64,000 bases of DNA. It comes from Actinophytocola sp044466355. GTDB lineage: Bacteria; Actinomycetota; Actinomycetes; Mycobacteriales; Pseudonocardiaceae. This document shows positions 16,106-23,121 of this stretch, piece by piece. The position numbers and the translations under genes are program-made. The DNA lies in the NCBI RefSeq assembly GCF_044466355.1, contig NZ_JBITMQ010000022.1, positions 51,012 through 115,011 of the forward strand, read 5' to 3'. The stretch's first letter is position 1. The number at the start of each line of letters is the position of its first letter. A model generated the notes under the pieces. The model worked only from the letters and a program-made list of their open reading frames with translations, searched no databases and was not told the DNA's origin.

Positions 16106-16545
16106 CGCGCGGTCCCTTCCAGCCAGCCCTTGAGCAGCCCCAGGTTCGCCAGCGGGATGTAGTGACCGACCCGCGGATGGTCCAGCGCCACACCGACGAC
16201 ACCGGCCCGCCCGAACGAGGCGACGTAGTCGATCGCGGCCGGCATCGGCACGCCCATCAACGGCACCGTGCCACTCTCCGGGTCGACCAGCCCGAGGGTG
16301 TGGGCGGCGTCCTTCGCCCGTGCGGCGCTGCTGTAGAGGCAGATCATCGACCCCTGCTCGGCGGCCACGCCGAACGGCCGGGGCCGGTCGGCCGAGCCCC
16401 GCGCAATGAAGAACCAGTGCGCCAACCCGGTCACGTGCCGCCACAGCGCGATCTGCGCCGTCGTGTCTCCCGCTGGCGCTGTCCTGACCGCCTCGTCGAG
16501 ACGGTCCAGCTCGGCGACCTGCTCGGGGTCGTTGTCCTCGGTCAT
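16102..16545 (-). CDS. SseB-family domain protein
   Basis: A 147-residue protein resembling the SseB N-terminal domain family: HWFFIARG, then GSMICLYSSAARAKDAAHTLG and a C-terminal helix-loop NLGLLKGWLEG. Such domains occur in actinomycete proteins of unknown role. ATG 16545 with AAAGAGAA upstream is preferred; the longer frame to 16632 has no family resemblance and runs into the previous gene. Its stop overlaps the GTG of the AAA+ gene. Confidence 0.7.
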   Translation of the reverse strand: MTEDNDPEQVAELDRLDEAVRTAPAGDTTAQIALWRHVTGLAHWFFIARGSADRPRPFGVAAEQGSMICLYSSAARAKDAAHTLGLVDPESGTVPLMGVPMPAAIDYVASFGRAGVVGVALDHPRVGHYIPLANLGLLKGWLEGTAR

Positions 16546-16564
16546 TCGGTTCTCTTTCGTCTGC

Positions 16565-17638
16565 TCAGCTGTCCACTGTGGCGGTCGCGGGCCTGAACGC
16601 GCGCACCCGTCCGGTTTCAAGACCAGAGACAAGCATGCCGTCGATCACGGTGAACAGGCGGCCGGACATGTCACCGTCCACCCAGTTCCTTCTCACATCG
16701 ACCAGGCCGACTCCCCCGACCGTGCCGCCCGTCGTCGCGTCCAGCAGCTCGACCCGCACGTCGATGCCCTCGGCCGGCGCGAACGCGTAGGGCACGTCGG
16801 CGCGCCGGGCGATCACGACGCGGGCCGGGTCGCCGGTACCGGTCGCGGCGATCACTCGAGGTGTCCGCCACAGCGCTTTCCCGTCACGTGACCGGACGCG
16901 GGTCACCCCGTCGGTTCCCCACAGGACGGAGCCGTCGGGACCGTGGAGCACGACACCGCCGCGTCCCGCCGCCTTCTTCCTGCGCCAGCGGACCTCACCG
17001 GTCGCGACGTCCACGGCCATCGCCCACAGCGAGTACGAGTGGAAGTAGACCGAGTCCCGGGTGACCAGCGGCGTGTGCCGGTACGTCCACTGCTCGCCGG
17101 GAACCCGGACGTCCCAGCGCACCGCGAGGGTGTCGCCGGAGAGCCGGAGGATGTTCTGCCTGCCCCGGCCGTTGGTCGTGACGACGTCCCCGTCGTCCGT
17201 GACCGCGACCGTGGTCAGCGCGGACCCGGACAGGGTCGTCCTGGCGGCCAGGCGACCGTCACGACCCAGCTTCCGGACCGACGACCCGGCGACGATCACG
17301 ACCTCCTGCCCGAGCATCGCGACGCCCCGCGGTTCCCCGGTCAGCGGATGGGCCCACAGCTCGGCCCCCGTGGCGGCGTCATAGCCACGCGCCTCGGCCC
17401 GCTGCCCGGGGTGCAGGACCACGAGGAGACCACCGGCGACGGCCATGGCCTGGTTCACACCGAGCGGAGGACAGGCCCGCCGCCAGCGCACGTCACCGGT
17501 GGCGACGTCCAGGGCGGTGAGCGTCGTCCCGGGTCCGGCGGACGAGCACGTTTCGACGATGACCGTCCCGTCCGCGGCGGCCCACTGCCGATGCTCGTCG
17601 TCAGCGGTGCCGCCACGGTGGTCCCACACCTCGCGCAT
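16565..17638 (-). CDS. PQQ-type beta-propeller protein
   Basis: About 357 residues with repeated propeller blades of the quinoprotein type, for example ALDVATGDVRWRRACPP, YDAATGAELWAHPLTGEP and AVDVATGEVRWRRKKA. No signal peptide or membrane anchor is apparent from the ATG at 17638, so it seems cytoplasmic, and catalytic dehydrogenase residues are not evident; a scaffolding or sensing role is more likely. It is the first gene of the operon continuing with the SseB-like, AAA+ and TPR genes (19-base gap). The frame extends upstream to 17869 without propeller pattern, so the start is somewhat uncertain. Confidence 0.75.
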   Translation of the reverse strand: MREVWDHRGGTADDEHRQWAAADGTVIVETCSSAGPGTTLTALDVATGDVRWRRACPPLGVNQAMAVAGGLLVVLHPGQRAEARGYDAATGAELWAHPLTGEPRGVAMLGQEVVIVAGSSVRKLGRDGRLAARTTLSGSALTTVAVTDDGDVVTTNGRGRQNILRLSGDTLAVRWDVRVPGEQWTYRHTPLVTRDSVYFHSYSLWAMAVDVATGEVRWRRKKAAGRGGVVLHGPDGSVLWGTDGVTRVRSRDGKALWRTPRVIAATGTGDPARVVIARRADVPYAFAPAEGIDVRVELLDATTGGTVGGVGLVDVRRNWVDGDMSGRLFTVIDGMLVSGLETGRVRAFRPATATVDS

Positions 17639-17851
17639 CAGGCCCCGTCCTCCCGTCCATCCGAGACACGACTCCGATGTGCCGCGGCACGCGCGCGTTC
17701 CTTCCAGTTTCACGCAGGCGACCGGGGTTGCCCCGCGGGGCAACGTCGGCGGAGTCGCCCGGTGCACGGGGATGCCCGGGGTCGGTTCCTCTCTGGACAG
17801 GAACTCGCCGGCGGGCCCTTTTCGCCGTGTGGCGGTGTTGTACTCGCTGAC

Positions 17852-19009
17852 ATGGAACGTGCCGGTCATCCGTCACCGCGGCCCGGGACCTCGCTCGCCG
17901 CCGTGCTCGCGTTGTCGGCCACGGTGCTCGTCGCTCCGGAGCAGGCCCCCACGCACGAAGCCGGAACGCCGCCCGTCGCCGATTACCCGGCCGCGCCGGA
18001 CGAGACGGCACCGCCCGCCACCGTGCCCGGGGCCGTCGTGTCGTGGCCGGTCAGCAGGGTCAGTCCCGGCACGAGCACGGTCTCCGGGCCGCGGTCCACG
18101 CTCTCCGGGCTCCCCGCCCGGGTCTGGCTGGCCTACACGCGGGCGGCCGCTCACTTCGCCGTGGCACGACCGGACTGCCGGTTGCCCGCGACCCTGCTCG
18201 CCGCGATCGGGCGGGTCGAGTCCGGACACGCACGAGGCGGGCGGGTCGACTCGCGGGGCACGACGCTCACCCCGATCATCGGGCCACGGCTCGACGGCGG
18301 GCCCGGACTGGCGGCCATCCCCGACACCGACGGCGGCGGCTACGACCGCGACCCGGTGTGGGACCACGCCGTCGGACCCATGCAGTTCATCCCCGCCACC
18401 TGGCGACGGTGGGCGAGTGACGGGAACGGCGACGGCGTGGCCGACCCGCACAACGTCGACGACGCGGCCCGGACCGCGGGCGGCTACCTGTGCGCCGACG
18501 GCCGCGACCTGTCCACTGAGGACGGCCTGCGGGCGGGTGTGCTGAGCTACAACCGGTCCGAGTCCTACCTGCGGATCGTGTTGCGCTGGATGGCGGTGTA
18601 CGAACGCGGGATCGTCCTCGGGCCGGTCGCGCCCTTCGACCCGGTGGCAGCACCCGTCACCGGGCCCGGGCGCTCCGGCCCGGACTCCGCGCCGGGGGCT
18701 CCGGGTTCCGGTCCGGAACCGGAGCCCGGCCAGGAACCCGGGGCACCGCCCGCCGCGCCGCCATCCGCTGAGCCGGGGTCACCGACCACGCCGCCCGGCG
18801 GTCCGTCCACACCGGCACCGTCGCCTTCGCCTTCGCCGTCCCCGTCGCCGCCGCCCGACGAAGCCGTCACCGACCTCGTCGACACGACCGTGTGCGTGGT
18901 CGACGGGATCGTGGTGTCGGTGGTCACGACCACCACCAGCCTGCTGACCGGGCTGCTGGGCGGGCAGGTCAGCCGGGAACCCGCCGAGGGGTGTCCTCCG
19001 CCGAGCTGA
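17852..19009 (+). CDS. Secreted lytic transglycosylase (SLT/MltB-like) with proline-rich tail
   Basis: A 385-residue cell-wall hydrolase. The N-terminus has a hydrophobic segment (LAAVLALSATVLVAP) for export. Residues about 90-260 form an SLT domain with the catalytic-Glu motif AAIGRVESGHARGG, the substrate motif AVGPMQFIPATWRRW and the family pattern YLCADGRDLSTEDGL. The C-terminal third is rich in Pro/Ser/Gly and ends with a Val/Thr-rich hydrophobic stretch. ATG 17852 is divergent from the beta-propeller operon. Its last 41 bases overlap the 3' end of the PucR gene on the other strand. Confidence 0.85.
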   Translation: MERAGHPSPRPGTSLAAVLALSATVLVAPEQAPTHEAGTPPVADYPAAPDETAPPATVPGAVVSWPVSRVSPGTSTVSGPRSTLSGLPARVWLAYTRAAAHFAVARPDCRLPATLLAAIGRVESGHARGGRVDSRGTTLTPIIGPRLDGGPGLAAIPDTDGGGYDRDPVWDHAVGPMQFIPATWRRWASDGNGDGVADPHNVDDAARTAGGYLCADGRDLSTEDGLRAGVLSYNRSESYLRIVLRWMAVYERGIVLGPVAPFDPVAAPVTGPGRSGPDSAPGAPGSGPEPEPGQEPGAPPAAPPSAEPGSPTTPPGGPSTPAPSPSPSPSPSPPPDEAVTDLVDTTVCVVDGIVVSVVTTTTSLLTGLLGGQVSREPAEGCPPPS

Positions 19010-20621
19010 CCTCGTGCCCCGGGGTCAGCACCTCCTGCCAGACTCCGGCCGCGGGCCCGCCGCGCACCAGCCGGGTGGCCAGGTGGAGCGCCAGCCGCTC
19101 GTCGGGCTCGTTCAGCTCGACGTCCAGCAGTGCCCGGATCCGGTCGAGGCGCTGCAACACGGTGTTGCGGTGCACCCCCAGCCGCAGCGCGGTCGCAGTG
19201 GCCGACGACTCGTTGTCCAGGTAGCACGACAACGTCAGCGTCAGGTACCCGGACGCGTCCACGGACGTGAGCGGCCTCAGCAGCCGCTCCGCGAGGTCCA
19301 CGAGGGACGGTGTGGCGTGCTGGTCGGAGAGCAGCCGCTTGACGTTGCTCACGCCGATCCGTTCGACGGCCCCCGCGACGTCTCGCGCGGCGGCCATCGC
19401 GCACGCACGCCGAGCGTCCTGAAGCGACTCCCGCAGTCCGCGCGTGCCGTCGCCGGGTACGCCGACACCCGCGCACATCCGCACCCCGGAGCAGGACCGC
19501 TCCAGGTCGAGCAGCACGTCGCGGACCGTCGCCACCAACGCGTCCGCCACCTCCGGGCCGAGGTCGGTGAGCCACAGAACCCAGCCGTCGTCGTGTCGCA
19601 CCGGGTCCGCGGCGAGACCCCGTGTCATGAGCTCCTCGCGCAACCGGTCCGCGGTGCCGGGCACCGGCTGCCCGATGGCTCGCACGTGGACGGCGGTGTG
19701 CCTGCCGCCCAGCCGCCAGCCCGCCGCGGTCGCCTGCGCCAGCACCTCGGGACTGGGGGCGTCCGCCTCCGCGAGCAACCGGACCAGCAACGCCGCCCGG
19801 GGCTTGTTCCGCCGCTCCAGCGCGACCGCGACCGTCGCGAGGTGCGCGACGAACGCCCACCCCGCCAGGCTGAGCGACACGCTCGTGGTGCGCGCGAACG
19901 CCACGGACGTGTTCGGCACCATCGCGACGAGCCGCAGGTTCAGCGGGCTCGCCGGGTCCAGCCGCACCGGCTGGATGATCAACAGGGAGTCGTCGTCCAG
20001 CGCGCGGACCTGCTGCGTCTGCCCGTGCCCGCCCGCCGACGTACCGCACGCGAGCCGGAACGGCGCCGACCGGACGATCTCGGCGGGCAGGTCGCCCATG
20101 ACCTGCCTGCCCTCCGCGTCGAGCAGGCCGAGCCGGCAGCGCAACGTGGTGGACAGCACCCGGACCATGCCCTCCGCGTCCGACACCGTCGTCGCGAGCC
20201 TGCGGGACACCGTGTTGATCAGCGTTCCGTTGGCGTGCTCGGGAGAACGCACGAAGTGGTCCATGGCGGCACCGAGTCTTCGCGCGTCGACCCGTTGCTC
20301 CGTCAGGACCACCGTGAGTTCCGACCGTTCGGCGAGTGCCCTGGTCGCGGGCGGCAGCCCGGCCACCGACCCGTGCACGAGAAGACCGGCGGACCTGCGT
20401 TCCGCGGCGCGGCTGATCGTCCCGGCCAGACCGGGGTCGCTCGCGGCGAACCGAGGGTGGTCGAGCACGGCGAACTGCCCCGGCCGCAGCCTGTCCACCT
20501 GATCACCGCTGGTCACCGCGACGACGGCACGCACGATCCTGCGGCCCGCTGCCTCCGCACCGACGATCTCGTACTCGGGCACGAACCCGAACGCGAGCAG
20601 CTTCCTGAGCATCATGGACAT
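18969..20621 (-). CDS. PucR/CdaR-family transcriptional regulator
   Basis: A 550-residue regulator. The N-terminal two thirds is a sensory region: a PucR-type purine-catabolism-like start RKLLAFGFVPEYEIVGAE, then GAF-like and GGDEF-like segments. The C-terminal HTH_30 domain reads YLDNESSATATALRLGVHRNTVLQRLDRI. The ATG at 20621 is followed by a second ATG six bases on. The 3' end overlaps that of the transglycosylase gene. The target and ligand are unknown. Confidence 0.85.
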   Translation of the reverse strand: MSMMLRKLLAFGFVPEYEIVGAEAAGRRIVRAVVAVTSGDQVDRLRPGQFAVLDHPRFAASDPGLAGTISRAAERRSAGLLVHGSVAGLPPATRALAERSELTVVLTEQRVDARRLGAAMDHFVRSPEHANGTLINTVSRRLATTVSDAEGMVRVLSTTLRCRLGLLDAEGRQVMGDLPAEIVRSAPFRLACGTSAGGHGQTQQVRALDDDSLLIIQPVRLDPASPLNLRLVAMVPNTSVAFARTTSVSLSLAGWAFVAHLATVAVALERRNKPRAALLVRLLAEADAPSPEVLAQATAAGWRLGGRHTAVHVRAIGQPVPGTADRLREELMTRGLAADPVRHDDGWVLWLTDLGPEVADALVATVRDVLLDLERSCSGVRMCAGVGVPGDGTRGLRESLQDARRACAMAAARDVAGAVERIGVSNVKRLLSDQHATPSLVDLAERLLRPLTSVDASGYLTLTLSCYLDNESSATATALRLGVHRNTVLQRLDRIRALLDVELNEPDERLALHLATRLVRGGPAAGVWQEVLTPGHEVSSAEDTPRRVPG

Positions 20622-20790
20622 GACCGCGACTCCTCACTCCCCGCGATCCGGCTGAGCCCATTCGGTTGTCACGTCGACCACTGGACAGCACAGTCCAGCA
20701 CCGGATCCGCCGTTTGGACGACCGTTCCGGCACTCGAGACCCGCGGACCGACTCCTGTCCGGCACAACGAGCGACGCCCCGATTCGTTAC

Positions 20791-20808
20791 GCCGCAATAT
20801 GTTGCGGC
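20791..20808. promoter_or_regulatory. Inverted repeat upstream of the PucR gene
   Basis: GCCGCAA and TTGCGGC (20791-20797 and 20802-20808) form a perfect 7-bp inverted repeat around TATG, about 170 bases upstream of the PucR start and beyond the 3' end of the LuxR gene. It could be an operator or a terminator stem for the LuxR transcript; no U tract follows in either direction. Confidence 0.35.
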
Positions 20809-20898
20809 TCGCGTTAGCACACCGGCGCCGGGAAATCGAGACGCTCGTCCTTTCGTTCTCCGTACGTTTGGTGATCCGCGACGGTCGTCGTCACCCGT

Positions 20899-21537
20899 TC
20901 AGATCAGTCCCTCCCGCATGGCGTAGGCGACCGCGTGTGTCCGGTTGCGAAGGTGGAACCGGCTCACCACGTCGTGCAACGCGTTCTTGATCGTGCGTTC
21001 CGAATAGGACAGTTCCTGCGCGATCTCGCGGACCTCCATGCCCTGCGAGATCATCCGGAGCACGGCGGCCTCGCGTTCGGACAACCCGGTGAATCTCAGT
21101 CCCTTGGGTGCCAGCACCTGGTTCTGCAGCCGGTTCACCTGTTCGAGGAGGCGGCCGACGAGCTTGGGCGAGAGCACCCCGCCCATCGTCGACGCCTGGG
21201 TCACCGCGGTCACCAACCGCTCCGGCGTCGCGTCCGCGCGTGCGACCACGCCGCACGCGCCCGTCTCGATCACCGACAGCAGCGCCGCGTCGTCGATGGT
21301 GGACACCACGAGGATCACCTGCCGGTGGCCCTGCGCTCGCAGCTCCCGCACCAACCGCAGCGCCTGGTCGTCGACGATGTCGTGGACGACGACGCAGACG
21401 GTCTCCGGCGCGGACGCCGAGCCGGCCGACGGGTCGGTGACCAACTCGACCTCCGGCCGGGAGCGCAGCTGGGTGGCGACCCCGGTCCGCAGGATCGGGT
21501 CGGTCGAGGTCACGTGAACGGGGATGCGGACGGCCAT
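20899..21537 (-). CDS. Orphan LuxR-family regulator with atypical receiver-like domain
   Basis: A 212-residue NarL/LuxR-type protein. The C-terminal HTH is clear: LSEREAAVLRMISQGMEVREIAQELSYSERTIKNALHDV. The N-terminal half has the receiver fold pattern (VHVTSTDPILRTGV, VCVVVHDIVDD, GACGVVARADAT), but the usual acidic pair is reduced to one Asp and the conserved Lys is replaced by Arg, so phosphorylation control may be lost. No histidine kinase gene is near. ATG 21537 was chosen over the longer frame because MAVRIPVHV begins the first strand. Regulators of this kind accompany actinobacterial contractile injection clusters. Confidence 0.82.
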   Translation of the reverse strand: MAVRIPVHVTSTDPILRTGVATQLRSRPEVELVTDPSAGSASAPETVCVVVHDIVDDQALRLVRELRAQGHRQVILVVSTIDDAALLSVIETGACGVVARADATPERLVTAVTQASTMGGVLSPKLVGRLLEQVNRLQNQVLAPKGLRFTGLSEREAAVLRMISQGMEVREIAQELSYSERTIKNALHDVVSRFHLRNRTHAVAYAMREGLI

Positions 21538-21639
21538 GACACACCTCGTGGTCGACGTGGGGAACTGGTGCACGGTCCACTCTCGACACGGTGCTCAACA
21601 CGTGCTCAACACCGCTCCACGCCCGCTCACCACACCGCG

Positions 21640-22899
21640 CTACCGCACGAGCGCCGCCGTGAAGTCGCCCGTCGGCGTGCACGGGTCACGACGGTTCGTG
21701 CACACGACCGCGAGGGTGACCCGTTCGCCCGGCCGGACCAGTGGCGGGTGGTCCGGCACGAAGGTCAGCTCGTCGTTGCCGTCGCGGTCGATCGCGGCCA
21801 GGTCCACGGTGCCGACGACCGTCGAACCGTGCCGGATCTGGATCTGCCCGGTGTCCGCCGCGGTGTTGCGCAGCACCACGGACATCACCCGGTAGCTGCC
21901 GCCGTCCGGCACCACGTAGGAGAACAGCTGCGGCCCGCCGCCCACGTTCGGGTACGCGAGGGTCTCGATGCGGAACCGGCGGGTCACCGTCTCGCCCCCG
22001 CCAGGCGCCGGCACCCGGCCCGTGCCGCCGGCGGACACCCGGCTCGTGGGCGTCGAGGTGGCGGTGGCGGACCGGGGCGCCGACGACGTGGCGGCCGTGG
22101 TGGTGGTCGCCGCCGCGGAACCGGACGGCCGGTCCGACGACGGTCCCGCGATGGACACGGGCCGCTGCCGCAGGAGCAACGTCACGACGATCACCAGGAC
22201 CATGAGGAGCCCGAACAGGGCGGACACCAGCCAGAACACCCGCCGCGGGATGAGCGCCTTCTGTTCGAGCCGGGCGTCGAGCCCGATCTGCGGCGAGTCC
22301 GGCGCCGTCACGGTGATCGTGAACGGCAGGGAGATGTTCTCCCCCTTCCAGAAGTACTTCCTCGGCCGGACGAGGACCCGCGTGAAGGTCGTGTGGCCCG
22401 GCGGCAGCTCCAGGCGTGGTGGCCTGCGCCGGAAGGTCAGGCGCTCGTCCTTGTCGACCGCGTCCACCTCGACCTTGACGGGGTGGTTGCCGAGGTTGTC
22501 CAGCGCGACGGTGTGCCTGCCGACCCGGCGTGCCGTCGAGGTCTCCGGCACCACGCCGGCGGTGATCTCGGTGAACGGCTCGACCGTGACGACGCCCTCC
22601 TGCACCACCGATCCGGCCGGGTCCTCACGCGACGCGATCACCAGCGCGAACGGGTGCTCGCCCGCGGGCACCTCGTGGGACCGCGGCGGCCGGAACGTCA
22701 GCTCAACGCTGATCTCCTGCCGCGGCATGAGGTTGGCGACCGCGGGCCTGATCTCGGTCCACGCACCCGGGTCACCGCGCAGCGAGAACGCGAACTGGTC
22801 GACCACCTCGGAGTTGTTGCGGATCAGCACGTGGCACCGCCCGGCCCCACCGGGGGCCACCACGACCTCGGTCGTGCGGAGGAGCGCGCTGACAGCCAT
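21640..22899 (-). CDS. Membrane protein with paired Ig-like domains (COG1470-like), CIS-associated
   Basis: A 419-residue protein. The N-terminal 225 residues are two Ig-like or CARDB-like domains without a signal peptide (VVVAPGGAGRCHVLIRNNS; VGRHTVALDNLGNHPVKVEV). A single transmembrane helix (FWLVSALFGLLMVLVIVVTLLL) follows, then a Ser/Thr/Ala linker and an external beta domain (about 300-419). The Ig part is therefore probably cytoplasmic and the last domain outside. Comparable proteins annotated as hydrolytic proteins neighbour CIS genes in Streptomyces. No catalytic motif is seen, and a membrane contact role is inferred. It is divergent from the SARP-type regulator gene. Confidence 0.65.
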   Translation of the reverse strand: MAVSALLRTTEVVVAPGGAGRCHVLIRNNSEVVDQFAFSLRGDPGAWTEIRPAVANLMPRQEISVELTFRPPRSHEVPAGEHPFALVIASREDPAGSVVQEGVVTVEPFTEITAGVVPETSTARRVGRHTVALDNLGNHPVKVEVDAVDKDERLTFRRRPPRLELPPGHTTFTRVLVRPRKYFWKGENISLPFTITVTAPDSPQIGLDARLEQKALIPRRVFWLVSALFGLLMVLVIVVTLLLRQRPVSIAGPSSDRPSGSAAATTTTAATSSAPRSATATSTPTSRVSAGGTGRVPAPGGGETVTRRFRIETLAYPNVGGGPQLFSYVVPDGGSYRVMSVVLRNTAADTGQIQIRHGSTVVGTVDLAAIDRDGNDELTFVPDHPPLVRPGERVTLAVVCTNRRDPCTPTGDFTAALVR

Positions 22900-23121
22900 G
22901 TGCCACAGCATGTCCGCGGGGCGCGTGCCGGGGCAGCCATGGCCGCACCGGACTCCCGGGCATGGTCCGCTGACCTGACGGGCACCTCCGGTGCCCGCAC
23001 CGGAAGCACGGTCAACGCGTCACCCCGCGGCCGTGCGGTGTGCGAGTTGCCCACGGTGCGCCCGGCGTGGTGGGCAGATCGTCTGCTGACCTGTCCGGGT
23101 GCGCGAGGCACAGTCGACGAC

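Noticed and set aside
20935..23121. N-terminal extension of the SARP fusion protein by more than 700 residues
   Set aside because: The open frame here is antisense to the LuxR and membrane protein genes and has no domain pattern; it is a product of high GC.
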